Assembly: GCA_963841105.1 (NCBI GenBank)
Contig: CAWJCB010000024.1
Span: forward strand, 62,001-126,000
Origin: VAZQ01 sp963841105
GTDB lineage: Bacteria; Pseudomonadota; Alphaproteobacteria; Rhizobiales; Xanthobacteraceae
Reading direction: 5' to 3'
Length of the DNA stretch: 64,000 bases
Made by a program: the position numbers and the translations under genes. The notes under the pieces are model-generated. The model made no database searches, had not been told where the DNA came from, and was given only the letters and a program-made list of their open reading frames with translations. Below, piece after piece: positions 1 through 9,057 of the stretch (the stretch's first letter is position 1; each line of letters opens with the position of its first letter).

Positions 1-1654
<1,654 letters not shown>

Positions 1655-1682
1655 GCTTAAAGCTCGATACTCTTCTCTCAAC

Positions 1683-1712
1683 CCGGCGGCGCTGCAAGGC
1701 GTCGCCGGTTTG
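1683..1712 (+). terminator. Rho-independent terminator after lon
   Basis: Ten-base-pair stem (CCGGCGGCGC with GCGTCGCCGG, one G-T pair) around the loop TGCAAG, followed by TTTGT. It starts 29 bases after the lon stop codon. Confidence 0.75.
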
Positions 1713-1872
1713 TCTGCATGAGCGAGCATGTCGCGCGTCGCGTGCAATCGCAGTGGCGTGGCCTCTTGACAATCGCGAACAAAACAGGAACAACTCTCCC
1801 TGCCGGTCAGAGAACCGGAAGGGAAGCCCTGGGGCTGCGGAAACCGCGCCGGGCATATCTGGGAGAGCTACG

Positions 1873-2364
1873 ATGAAAGTGAATTTCAGCACCCCTGCCA
1901 GCACCGCCGTCGTTGCCCTGATGGCTCTCATGGTCCTGCTGGCATGGTCGCCACCCGTGATGGCGCAGCACAAGACGGTCAAGGAATGCCGGGAAGAATG
2001 GAGGGCCGCCAAGGCTGCCGTCGCAGCGGACGGAAAAACGCAAAGGGTTTTCGTCGCAGAGTGCCGGGGTGTTGCCTTGGTGGAACGCAAGCCGGCGGTT
2101 GTGCCCGCCACGGACAAGGGCCAATACACGAACGAAGTGGATGCAAAGAACGGTTGTCGCGGCGACGCGGTGGTATGGGTCAATCTGCGTTCCGGCGTGT
2201 ACCACGAAAGCGCGAGCAAGAGTTACGGCGCGACGAAGAGTGGCGTTTATATGTGTGAAAGAGACTCTGTCGCGGGCGGTTTCCGCGCTTCCAAGGCGCC
2301 GAAAGAGCCGAGCAAGGAATCTACCAACCCGGCGCGCGATCCCGCAAAACCCGCATCGAGCTGA
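1873..2364 (+). CDS. Secreted hypothetical protein with a YHxxxxxxYGxTxxGxYMCE motif
   Basis: A 163-residue protein. The ATG at 1873 follows GGGAGAG. The first ~33 residues are a signal peptide: short basic start, hydrophobic stretch, cleavage after VMAQ or MAQ. The mature part has a Lys/Glu/Arg/Ala-rich helix, then a compact C-terminal block (AVVWVNLRSGVYHE, YGATKSGVYMCE) and a Pro/Ser/Lys-rich tail. That block resembles a short domain common in rhizobial secreted hypotheticals, akin to the 'sunset' motif. No enzymatic function can be assigned. It sits alone between the lon terminator and tRNA-Val. Confidence 0.8.
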   Translation: MKVNFSTPASTAVVALMALMVLLAWSPPVMAQHKTVKECREEWRAAKAAVAADGKTQRVFVAECRGVALVERKPAVVPATDKGQYTNEVDAKNGCRGDAVVWVNLRSGVYHESASKSYGATKSGVYMCERDSVAGGFRASKAPKEPSKESTNPARDPAKPASS

Positions 2365-2430
2365 TCGCAGTCAGATCGCAGCCTTGCGCCGCTTGCCTCG
2401 ATATCGGCTGCGGCGATAAGGAAGGGACGA

Positions 2431-2506
2431 GGGCGGTTAGCTCAGCTGGCAGAGCGCCTGCTTTACACGCAGGATGTCGGCGGTTCGAGTCCGTCACCGC
2501 CCACCA
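2431..2506 (+). tRNA. tRNA-Val (anticodon TAC)
   Basis: Full cloverleaf. Acceptor GGGCGGT pairs with ACCGCCC, the anticodon stem is CCTGC/GCAGG with loop TTTACAC giving anticodon TAC, and the T arm reads GGCGGTTCGAGTCC. CCA is encoded at 2504-2506. Confidence 0.96.
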
Positions 2507-2576
2507 GCCTTCGCGCCTTCGGCGCTTCGGCTGGCAAGCCAGAGGCAGCTTGCACCGTTAAGACACACAGACCAGG

Positions 2577-2600
2577 CCGGCGGCCGTTCGCGGCCGCCGG
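2577..2600. terminator. Bidirectional hairpin between tRNA-Val and hupB
   Basis: Perfect 10-bp stem CCGGCGGCCG / CGGCCGCCGG closed by a TTCG tetraloop, between the 3' ends of tRNA-Val (+) and hupB (-). There is no clear U-run on either side, so termination is inferred from position and stability. Confidence 0.5.
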
Positions 2601-2639
2601 TACCCGCAAGGAACATGCCGGCGACGATTGAGCTCTGTG

Positions 2640-2945
2640 CTACATCACCGCTTCTTTGAGTTCCTTCGCCGCTCGGAACGCCACTTTCTTGCTGGCCTTG
2701 ATATGGATGGTTTCGCCCGTTGCGGGGTTGCGCCCTTCGCGGGCCGCGCGTTTGCGCACCACCAGGATTCCAAGTCCCCCGATGCGAATTCGATCGCCCT
2801 TCTTGAGGTGCTTGGTCACCAAGCCGACGAGGTCGCCAAGCACTGCCTCGGTCTGCTTCTTGGACATCTCGTGGGATTCCGAGAGATTCGCGGCGAGATG
2901 CTTCAGGGTTACGGTTGCCGGTGTACCCGCTTTCTTCGCTGCCAT
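2640..2945 (-). CDS. hupB: HU family DNA-binding protein
   Basis: Histone-like nucleoid protein of 101 residues that bends and compacts DNA as a dimer. The ATG at 2945 is preceded by GAGGAGG, which decides it over the longer open frame reaching upstream to 3059. The family signature is seen in the C-terminal half: GRNPATGE, then KASKKVAFRAAKELK. The preceding GDRIRIGGLG strand is also typical. The N-terminal ~10 residues (MAAKKAGTPA) are slightly longer than in E. coli HU. It stands downstream of lon, as in many proteobacteria, but on the opposite strand. Confidence 0.93.
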   Translation of the reverse strand: MAAKKAGTPATVTLKHLAANLSESHEMSKKQTEAVLGDLVGLVTKHLKKGDRIRIGGLGILVVRKRAAREGRNPATGETIHIKASKKVAFRAAKELKEAVM

Positions 2946-3171
2946 GGCTGGCCCTCCTCGTTGCAAGTGGCCTTGCTGCCACTTCCTCACGCCGTCCGCA
3001 TAGATGATTCGGCTGCGGTCTGACCACGACTTATTGCCGAAAAATGCGGGTTTTATCAATGCTGCTCTTCGGAAATCCGCAATTTATCGAGCTAACTGGC
3101 GAGCCGCCCGCGAGACCCCCCCTGTATCGCCCCACAAAACCGCGCTTTCGTGAAGGCGAGGGGCTCTCAGC

Positions 3172-3200
3172 TTGACTTGCGTTGGGCGCGTATTTAACTG
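3172..3200 (+). promoter_or_regulatory. Probable sigma-70 promoter of tRNA-Asp
   Basis: TTGACT at 3172-3177 and TAACTG at 3195-3200 with a 17-base spacer, ending 14 bases before the tRNA-Asp 5' end. TATTTA overlaps the -10 region. Confidence 0.5.
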
Positions 3201-3214
3201 CGCAACGCGCCCGC

Positions 3215-3291
3215 GGGGGCGTAGCTCAGTTGGTTAGAGCGTCGGCCTGTCACGCCGAAGGTCGCGGGTTCGAGCCCCGTCGCTCCCGCCA
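3215..3291 (+). tRNA. tRNA-Asp (anticodon GTC)
   Basis: A 77-nt cloverleaf with acceptor GGGGGCG / CGCTCCC, anticodon stem TCGGC/GCCGA around CTGTCAC (anticodon GTC), T arm GCGGGTTCGAGCCCCGT and encoded CCA. Its last 50 bases before the final A recur at 5561-5610, so the gene has served as an integration target. Confidence 0.96.
3241..3290 (+). repeat. Attachment-site-like direct repeat, left copy (3' half of tRNA-Asp)
   Basis: Fifty bases of the tRNA-Asp 3' half (anticodon arm to CC of the CCA end). They match 5561-5610 with one difference, C at 3251 against T at 5571. Confidence 0.85.
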
Positions 3292-4134
3292 TTATCGGTT
3301 GATCTATCTGAAATTTTGGATTTGCGCATAGGTCCACTTCGGCCCCGCTCCAACTTTCCAGCCCGTCACATTCCAACTTTTTGCTCGCGTTGCGCTCTCG
3401 TCGCGCGATCTGTGCTCAGCTTCGTGGGGGTCTTGCAGCCCCGCGCCCACTCCTCGCTTGAGACGCTTCAAGATGCACGATTTTTGGGACTGGCTAAAAG
3501 CTCACGTCGAGAGTTCGCCATATGGGCTCTGCGAGTAATGCGGCCATCGCGGCAGAACTGAACGCGCGCAAAGTGCCGACCGCGCGCGGCAAGGAATGGA
3601 GTGATTTGACCCATCAAAGATGTTGGCAAGACGAGCGGCAATTGTCCCGCGCTGGCGCTCTCATTGAGATGCCTGCGCTTGCGGATATAGCCACGTCTCA
3701 ATCAAAGCCCCGGACCTTGAGGATGCCGGGGCTTTTGTGGACAACTCTCCGCTCATTTCATGCGAGGGTGTAGGAGAGCGCCACTTGTCTTTCATCCAAC
3801 GCCCGTTGAACAGTGGGAGTTTGTGCAAAATTGCTCACTCGACATGAAAAAAGCTGGCCCGGAACCCCAGCATGCCTCGCGGCGAGGGCGTGGGAGGAGA
3901 TCGTCGATCAAACTCGCCCACTACGAGTTTGAAACTGAAAGACCTGGTATCTCGGATTCGCAATCCTCGAAATGCAACGGCTCGCGGATATGGAGCCGGA
4001 CGAGTTCGATTTTGCGACTCGGCGAGCCCTGGGGAAGGGCGCCGGTGCGAAAATCTCGACAAGAATCTCGCTCATCAGGCCCGCACGCTTGCACCCCTCT
4101 TTGCACCCCTCTTTCCGGCGCGGAAAAGGCCAGG
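3292..4134. other. Gene-poor stretch with degraded coding sequence
   Basis: Apart from the recombinase relic at 3522-3773 I see no intact gene. Open frames on both strands here lack family motifs and ribosome-binding sites. A 12-base tandem pair (TTGCACCCCTCT, about 4089-4112) lies near the end. Confidence 0.5.
3522..3773 (+). pseudogene. Relic of a serine site-specific recombinase (C-terminal fragment)
   Basis: Residues 8-25 of this frame (AAIAAELNARKVPTARGK) followed by EWSDLT match the helix-turn segment near the C-terminus of large serine recombinases/resolvases (family pattern: IAaeLNarGvpTarGg.W). The resemblance stops after about 40 codons and there is no N-terminal catalytic resolvase domain with its active Ser. 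It is therefore a broken fragment, probably of the element that entered at tRNA-Asp or of a later insertion. Confidence 0.55.
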
Positions 4135-4266
4135 TCATGCTCCGTGCATCCAGTCGGGATGAGTCAGCATGTTCCAACCCATCAATCCAAGGATCATGAG
4201 CACAATCACTGCGGTCATGATCCACATCATACGCATTTCGGATTTTTCGGTATTTGGTTCTGTCAT
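4135..4266 (-). CDS. Very small single-span membrane protein (43 aa)
   Basis: ATG at 4266, stop at 4135-4137, 43 residues. AGGAAA lies 6 bases before the start. A charged N-terminus (MTEPNTEKSEMRMM) is followed by one hydrophobic segment of about 17 residues (WIMTAVIVLMILGLMGW) and a short polar tail rich in His, Trp and Met (HPDWMHGA). The clean charged-hydrophobic-polar layout and the ribosome-binding site argue that it is real. I do not recognise the family. A single-span inner-membrane topology is the only safe statement. It lies inside the decayed tRNA-Asp element. Confidence 0.6.
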   Translation of the reverse strand: MTEPNTEKSEMRMMWIMTAVIVLMILGLMGWNMLTHPDWMHGA

Positions 4267-4442
4267 GGCGATTTCCTGTTTTGCTCCACCGGCACTCTCG
4301 CCCCTTGCAGGTAATTTAACCGGTTCTGCTTACAGCAGCCTTACGGCGAAGCGCCGGATTTAGGGCACTTCTCTGACGTATCGGCAACGGTGCGTTGCGA
4401 CCGAAGTTGGCTTCGGCTCCGCCGTCGCCAATGGAGACATTC

Positions 4443-4640
4443 ATGACGCCGAAGAAACAACCACGCGATCAGATTTCGGCTCGGCTTGATACGAGCGTTC
4501 TGGAAGTTGTCCAGCACGTCGCGGAGACCGAACGCTGGCCGATTTCAAATACCTCCGTTTGGGGCGGCCTCGGCTTGGCCCGCGCCCCTGCAACTGCGGA
4601 AGTGGCGAATTTCCGGACGGTGGACAGCGGGGAAACGTAG
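4443..4640 (+). CDS. Possible ribbon-helix-helix protein, degraded C-terminus
   Basis: 65 residues from the ATG at 4443, six bases after GGAG. The N-terminal half (QISARLDTSVLEVVQHVAET, then ERWPISN) fits the arc/CopG-like pattern: a strand, then helix A, then a helix beginning at PIS. The expected second helix (LVRNxxxDWA type) is replaced by unrelated residues, although a later ARAPATAEVA resembles the end of such proteins. It may be a decayed regulator of the integrated element. A functional repressor is possible but unlikely. Confidence 0.4.
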   Translation: MTPKKQPRDQISARLDTSVLEVVQHVAETERWPISNTSVWGGLGLARAPATAEVANFRTVDSGET

Positions 4641-4736
4641 CGCCGAGACGTGGTTAGAGAATGCGTTCCTTGGTATCTACGGCCGATGGCATGGGCAACC
4701 CGCACGCGATTGGGGCAGCGCCAAACGGCAGGCGCA

Positions 4737-4961
4737 ATGGTGTCTCCAGTGGAGCCATGGGAGAAAGCGGCAGACTGCGCGCGAGCTATCGCCGCCACTA
4801 ACGAGCCGAATAAGCGCGAAATCCTAGCCACCATCCGCAATCTATGGATGGGCTTGGCCGAGCAAAGTTCATTTCTAAGCGACGCCGAGCTAGCCAAGCA
4901 GATTGAGGTAATTGGGCGGATTCACGCCGATCTGTCGGAGCGTAGCGCCCCTGTCCACTAA
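4737..4961 (+). CDS. Conserved hypothetical protein, short and helical
   Basis: A 74-residue open frame from the ATG at 4737. The segment CARAIAATNEPNKREILA, LWMGLAEQ, FLSDAELAKQI resembles small Rhizobiales hypotheticals of the type 'ECA..A..t.D..kR..l..Lr..W..LA', which are all-helical and of unknown function. The ribosome-binding site is weak (GGCAGGCG), and the frame is also open upstream to 4650 without matching the family, so the start is uncertain. It may be a leftover gene of the decayed element. Confidence 0.45.
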   Translation: MVSPVEPWEKAADCARAIAATNEPNKREILATIRNLWMGLAEQSSFLSDAELAKQIEVIGRIHADLSERSAPVH

Positions 4962-5264
4962 GCCACGTTGCCGGGCACTCCTTCCTGCTTCGGCTTGCCC
5001 CGCGCCGCTTCCTTCGAGGCGGCGGCGAGTTCGTTCTAAATAAGCAAGCTCGCAGCAGCGATCACGATCCCTGTAACGAACGCCGCCATGCTACGAGTTT
5101 GGTCATGGGTACGCTCCCCAGTACTCACGCGCCGCGGCCGTAGGGCACTCCTGCAGCTTGGCGCAAACGCGATGGGAGGCTGTCCAAATTTGGGCAGCGG
5201 CCCGCACCCGGCGAGGGGGGCTATTTGCTTGCAACCCCCGGCTTTCTCAGCCGGTCGCGCCCCT
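4962..5264. other. Intergenic stretch without recognisable gene
   Basis: No frame with a family motif or a good ribosome-binding site. A 17-codon hydrophobic frame on the minus strand (5036-5089) has no ribosome-binding site. Confidence 0.5.
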
Positions 5265-5363
5265 TCAGATGCTCAACAAAAACACCACCGCAACAATGCC
5301 GATCCCGGCCATCAGCAATACGCGGGTAACAGCGTCGTAGTCGAAGAAAAATGGAAGCATCAT
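5265..5363 (-). CDS. Very small single-span membrane protein (32 aa)
   Basis: 32 residues from the ATG at 5363, with AGGGAG five bases upstream. Residues 1-13 (MMLPFFFDYDAVT) are aromatic and acidic. The rest (RVLLMAGIGIVAVVFLLSI) is a single transmembrane helix ending at the C-terminus. I do not recognise the family. A CRP-like palindrome at 5423-5446 lies 60-83 bases upstream of its start codon, a plausible distance for regulation of its promoter. It is the last gene before the right copy of the tRNA-Asp repeat. Confidence 0.55.
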   Translation of the reverse strand: MMLPFFFDYDAVTRVLLMAGIGIVAVVFLLSI

Positions 5364-5422
5364 GCCGCTCCCTGTTCGAACGCCACGTTTCTTTCGACAG
5401 TAGATCGGCGTCGCGCCTTGGA

Positions 5423-5446
5423 ATTCTGTGATGCCGATCACAGAAT
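5423..5446. promoter_or_regulatory. CRP/FNR-family operator-like palindrome
   Basis: Perfect palindrome with ten-base arms ATTCTGTGAT and ATCACAGAAT around GCCG. The core TGTGA-N6-TCACA is the CRP consensus. It lies upstream of the 32-residue membrane protein encoded on the minus strand. Confidence 0.6.
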
Positions 5447-5560
5447 GTTGCTTTGCTCGGATAGACCTCGCAACCGCGTCCCAGTTCCAACTAGCAGTAT
5501 TTTTAGATGCGTTTTTGCATTCATAAAGTCGGAAAAGCGATTGATTCAACAGCGTAATAT

Positions 5561-5610
5561 GTCGGCCTGTTACGCCGAAGGTCGCGGGTTCGAGCCCCGT
5601 CGCTCCCGCC
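5561..5610 (+). repeat. Attachment-site-like direct repeat, right copy (partial tRNA-Asp)
   Basis: A 49/50 match to 3241-3290. It contains the anticodon arm, variable loop, T arm and 3' acceptor strand but no 5' half, so it is not a tRNA gene. The anticodon loop reads CTGTTAC instead of CTGTCAC. Confidence 0.85.
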
Positions 5611-5682
5611 GGTCGGCACGCTCACCCGTGCGTCATCGCTAATTCAAATCTCTCATCTTAGCCGCCTGAATCCCCGCCATCG

Positions 5683-6321
5683 TCAATCGCCGCGGACGGC
5701 GATCCAATCGAGGTTCGGCTCGTCCTCCAGCCGTTCAAGGCGATCGAGCATTTTGCCCATTTCCTCTGCCCGGCAGTGGCGCGTGATCATCAGAAATTTA
5801 TCGCGCAACTCGCGCTGATCGAGAGGGTGCTCCGGCGTGCCCTTGAAACTCGTCACGGAATGCGAGAGCACGCGTCCATCCGCCAACGTGACGCTGATAG
5901 CGGCGGCAAGTGGTGTGGGGCAGTCCTCGGCCACGCTGATCTTCACGCGCTGCGCAAGTGCCATGATTTGCGGGTCGCGCAATGCGCTGTCGTCGAACGA
6001 GCGAGGATCGTGGGGATCACGGACATGGGCCAGCGCTATGCAGAACGGGATACTGTATTGCGCCATCAGGATGTCGGCTGGCGCCGGAATATTGTTGATG
6101 CCGGCCATCTTCTCGTTGCCGGCGACGTGGATCGAGCTCACTTCGTCTGCCGCATAGGGATATCGGGCGCGCAGATCGAGAATTGCCTGCACCGAAGTGT
6201 GCGCCGTGATGTGGCACGGGAAGCGCTTGAGCGTAATTGACCGTGTCGCGTATGTTTCGCCGAGTGCGCGCGTGAGCTCATCACGCCATGTGCGGATTCC
6301 GCGTCGCCAAGAAAATCCGAG
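5683..6321 (-). pseudogene. MmgE/PrpD family protein, truncated to the C-terminal ~210 residues
   Basis: Full-length MmgE/PrpD proteins (2-methylcitrate dehydratase-like) are about 450 residues. Only the C-terminal part remains: TLKRFPCH, then an ITAHTSVQAILDL helix, AHVRDPHDPRSFDD, and the substrate-pocket strand order of the family. The frame closes at a stop (6322-6324) just upstream and has no good start codon; the first in-frame ATG (6192) lies inside the domain. The upstream DNA is the end of the BKACE gene on the same strand, so the N-terminal half was deleted. It is probably inactive. Confidence 0.7.
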
Positions 6322-6326
6322 TTACG

Positions 6327-7268
6327 TTATCCAGATCTCAAAATTGGTCGAGAGCGCCCGTCGTGGCTCCGAATTAGGTCGAACGGGGTTCGATGCTGTA
6401 TCCCGAGCATTTGTCGCGCCTCCGCGGGGGTGGCGACGTTGTCTCCAAGGATCTCGACGATCTTGGCGGCTTTCTCCACCAGGGCCGCGTTGCTCGGAGC
6501 GAGCTTGCCCTTTTCGAGATAGATGTTGTCTTCCATGCCGACGCGAGGGTGGCCGCCGAGCAGCACCGCCTGCGCGGCCATGGGAAACTGGTGCAACGAT
6601 ATGCCGAACGCAAACCAGGGTGACTGTTCCGGCAGCAGGGTGCGCATGTAGCTCATGGCTTCCGGCGTGGCGGGTTGTCCCCAAGCAATGCCGAGACAGA
6701 GTTGGAACATGCCTGGCGGATTGATATGGCCGTCCTCGATCATGCGCTTCGCCAGCCGAAGGTGCCCGGTCTCGAATACCTCCAGCTCCGGCAGCACTCC
6801 GGCTCCGCGAATCGCGATGGCCATGGCTTCGAGGTGAGACGGAGTATTGACGAAGACGTGCGGCCCCATGTTAAGGCTGCCCATGTCGAGGCTGCAGATT
6901 TCCGGTTTGAGCTCTAACACATGCTGAACCCGCTCGGCCGGAAGTCTGAGCGTGGTGCCGGCGCCCGGCTTCTCCGGATCCTTTTCGCCGGGCACGAAGC
7001 GCGCGCCAGGCCCGGTCGTGAGATTAAGAAGGACGTCGCTCCCGCTTCCTCGGATGCGATCCACCACTTCCCGATAAAGCGCGACTTCCATGCTGGGACG
7101 CGTGGTCTGCGGATCACGCACGTGAATGTGCACGATGGCGGCCCCTGCCTTGGCCGCATCGATGGCCGATTGGGCGATCTGGCGCGGCGTCACCGGCACG
7201 GCAGGGTTTCGGCTGGGTGTGTCAGCGGAGCCGGTGACCGCGCATGAGATCATGACCTTCCGCCGCAT
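6327..7268 (-). CDS. Beta-keto acid cleavage enzyme (BKACE, DUF849 family)
   Basis: 313 residues, full length for the family, with an ATG at 7268 behind GAGGAGG. BKACE enzymes are Zn-dependent and condense a beta-keto acid with acetyl-CoA, releasing acetoacetate and a new CoA ester. The first enzyme known is 3-keto-5-aminohexanoate cleavage enzyme (Kce). Metal and substrate motifs seen are the N-terminal ISCAVTGS, HIHVRDP (Zn histidines), EICSLDMGSLN and LPEQSPWFAFGI. The substrate cannot be read from the sequence. It lies head-to-head with nuoA and is followed by the truncated MmgE/PrpD gene, suggesting a former catabolic pair. Confidence 0.88.
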   Translation of the reverse strand: MRRKVMISCAVTGSADTPSRNPAVPVTPRQIAQSAIDAAKAGAAIVHIHVRDPQTTRPSMEVALYREVVDRIRGSGSDVLLNLTTGPGARFVPGEKDPEKPGAGTTLRLPAERVQHVLELKPEICSLDMGSLNMGPHVFVNTPSHLEAMAIAIRGAGVLPELEVFETGHLRLAKRMIEDGHINPPGMFQLCLGIAWGQPATPEAMSYMRTLLPEQSPWFAFGISLHQFPMAAQAVLLGGHPRVGMEDNIYLEKGKLAPSNAALVEKAAKIVEILGDNVATPAEARQMLGIQHRTPFDLIRSHDGRSRPILRSG

Positions 7269-7499
7269 GGTGCCTCCTCTGGGGCGATGCCGGTTCGTCA
7301 GAAATCACGGTTTTACCTTACTTTAAGTCTGCGGGACGACTTCCGAATCTCACCCCGGAAACTTGCCTCTTCTGGTTCGCCGCGCTAAGGCAAGGCCCTC
7401 CGGCTTGCCCACGGCCTTCATTGTGACAACACTCGATCCAAGAGCGCCTGGGGCACGGTGCGGGCCAGCATCCGTGCGCCAATACGTCGGAATCTGCTC

Positions 7500-7865
7500 A
7501 TGAACGAGCTATTGCAGAGTTATCTTCCGCTGGTGATCTTCATCGCCGTCGCGGGAGTCATCAGCCTCGTTCTTCTGCTCGTGCCCTTTCTCATCGCCTA
7601 CCAACAGCCGGATCCCGAGAAGCTCTCCGCCTATGAGTGTGGGTTCAATGCTTTTGATGACGCCCGCATGAAATTCGACGTGCGGTTCTATCTCGTGGCC
7701 ATTCTTTTCATCATTTTTGATCTCGAGGTCAGCTTCTTATTCCCTTGGGCAATCGCGTTCGGCGACCTCGGCCTTTACGGATACTGCTCCATGATGATCT
7801 TCCTTGGCGTTCTGACCGTCGGCTTCATATATGAATGGCGGAAAGGAGCGTTGGAATGGGATTAG
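7500..7865 (+). CDS. nuoA: NADH-quinone oxidoreductase subunit A
   Basis: Membrane subunit of complex I, 121 residues with three transmembrane helices. The acidic loop KLSAYECGFNAFDDARMKFDVRFYLVA contains the conserved Cys and sits near the quinone channel. The second helix FIIFDLEVSFLFPWA is also diagnostic. The ATG at 7500 (MNELLQSYLP) is the family start, and the GTG at 7458 would add an unconserved basic extension. First gene of the nuo operon. Its stop overlaps the nuoB start by 10 bases. Confidence 0.95.
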   Translation: MNELLQSYLPLVIFIAVAGVISLVLLLVPFLIAYQQPDPEKLSAYECGFNAFDDARMKFDVRFYLVAILFIIFDLEVSFLFPWAIAFGDLGLYGYCSMMIFLGVLTVGFIYEWRKGALEWD

Positions 7866-8428
7866 AGCGCACCGCCGCTGCTCCGCTTGGCAAGGGTATT
7901 CTTGCCCCCACGCCCGGCCGGCCAGCCGGCCAAGATGACGGCTTCTTCACCGGACTGAACAGTGAGCTTGCCGACAAAGGGTTCCTCGTCACGACGGCGG
8001 ACGACCTCATCATCTGGGCGCGCACCGGCTCGCTCATGTGGATGACGTTCGGACTGGCATGTTGCGCCATTGAAATGATGCATATGTCCATGCCGCGCTA
8101 CGACGCGGAGCGCTTTGGCTTTGCGCCACGCGCCTCTCCGCGGCAGTCCGACGTCATGATCGTCGCAGGGACCCTCACCAACAAGATGGCTCCCGCGCTG
8201 CGCAAGGTCTACGACCAGATGCCCGAGCCACGGTATGTGATCTCGATGGGATCGTGCGCCAACGGCGGCGGCTATTACCACTACTCGTACTCGGTCGTGC
8301 GCGGCTGCGACCGCATCGTCCCGGTCGACATCTATGTTCCGGGGTGCCCACCCACCGCCGAAGCGCTGCTCTATGGCGTCCTCCTCCTGCAGAAGAAGAT
8401 CCGTCGCGTCGGCACCATTGAGCGGTGA
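7856..8428 (+). CDS. nuoB: NADH-quinone oxidoreductase subunit B
   Basis: Peripheral-arm subunit of 190 residues carrying cluster N2, the last iron-sulfur centre before quinone. The N2 ligands are visible as the adjacent Cys pair in GLACCAIEMM, the Cys of GSCANGG and the Cys of YVPGCPPTAE. The start at 7856 has AGGAG eight bases upstream and lies inside the end of nuoA. The first ~45 residues are a hydrophilic extension typical of alphaproteobacteria. The stop overlaps the GTG of nuoC. Confidence 0.97.
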   Translation: MGLERTAAAPLGKGILAPTPGRPAGQDDGFFTGLNSELADKGFLVTTADDLIIWARTGSLMWMTFGLACCAIEMMHMSMPRYDAERFGFAPRASPRQSDVMIVAGTLTNKMAPALRKVYDQMPEPRYVISMGSCANGGGYYHYSYSVVRGCDRIVPVDIYVPGCPPTAEALLYGVLLLQKKIRRVGTIER

Positions 8429-9057
8429 TTATTCAGGTGAGCGAAATTCTCCAAAAGCTGGGCGAGACAATCGCCTCCGCGCTGCCGAGCTCGGTGCTGG
8501 AGCATCGGGTCGCGAATGGCGAGCTCACTATCCTGGCGGCCGCAGGCGATATCGTCAAAGTCGCGACTTTTCTGCGCGACGACGAGCGCTGCCAATTCTG
8601 GAGCATCATCGACATCACCGCGATCGATTGGCCCGGGCGCGAGCGGCGCTTCGACGTGGTCTATCATTTCCTGTCGCCGAAGCAGAATCAACGCATCCGC
8701 GTCAAGGTTGAAGTGGACGAGAGCACCCCGGTCGCTTCGATCATTGATGTATTCCCTGGAGCGAACTGGTTCGAGCGCGAGGCCTACGATCTCTATGGCG
8801 TCTTGTTCTCTGGTCATCCCGATATGCGCCGGCTGCTGACGGATTACGGCTTCGAGGGGCACCCTCTGCGCAAGGACTTTCCGCTCACCGGATTTGTCGA
8901 GGTTCGCTACGACGACGAGCAGAAGCGGGTCGTCTACGGACCTGTGCAGTTGACACAGGAATTTCGCAACTTTGATTTTCTGTCGCCGTGGGAAGGCGCC
9001 AGCTACGTTTTGCCTGGAAAGCGCCAGGCCGGCGAAGGTCCGGAACCTGCTGCATGA
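8425..9057 (+). CDS. nuoC: NADH-quinone oxidoreductase subunit C
   Basis: 30-kDa peripheral-arm subunit of complex I, 210 residues, separate from nuoD (not the fused nuoCD of enterobacteria). The family block is intact near residues 110-155: FEREAYDLYGVLFSGHPD, then RRLLTDYGF and HPLRKDFPLTG. Start taken as the GTG at 8425, overlapping the nuoB stop. The GTG at 8437 (SEILQKLG) is an equally possible start. The stop overlaps the ATG of the next gene (ATGA). Confidence 0.95.
   Translation: MIIQVSEILQKLGETIASALPSSVLEHRVANGELTILAAAGDIVKVATFLRDDERCQFWSIIDITAIDWPGRERRFDVVYHFLSPKQNQRIRVKVEVDESTPVASIIDVFPGANWFEREAYDLYGVLFSGHPDMRRLLTDYGFEGHPLRKDFPLTGFVEVRYDDEQKRVVYGPVQLTQEFRNFDFLSPWEGASYVLPGKRQAGEGPEPAA

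Larger units (their letters stand above)
3291..5610. mobile_element. Decayed integrated element next to tRNA-Asp
   Basis: About 2.3 kb bounded on the left by an intact tRNA-Asp and on the right by a 50-bp partial copy of its 3' half, the usual footprint of an element integrated at a tRNA 3' end. Inside are a recombinase C-terminal relic, a ribbon-helix-helix relic, a conserved short hypothetical and two very small membrane protein genes. No complete integrase, origin or transfer gene is present, so it is a remnant. 'Island' is an inference from the direct repeat and the gene debris. Confidence 0.6.

Noticed and set aside
3473..3538. 21-codon plus-strand frame overlapping the recombinase relic
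   Set aside because: No ribosome-binding site and no recognisable family; too short to support.
4089..4112. Two tandem 12-base units
   Set aside because: Only two copies; no sign of a longer repeat array.
5036..5089. 17-codon hydrophobic minus-strand frame
   Set aside because: No ribosome-binding site; weaker than the two tiny membrane genes that were kept.
5561..5610. Possible second tRNA gene
   Set aside because: Only the 3' half is present; no D arm or 5' acceptor strand.
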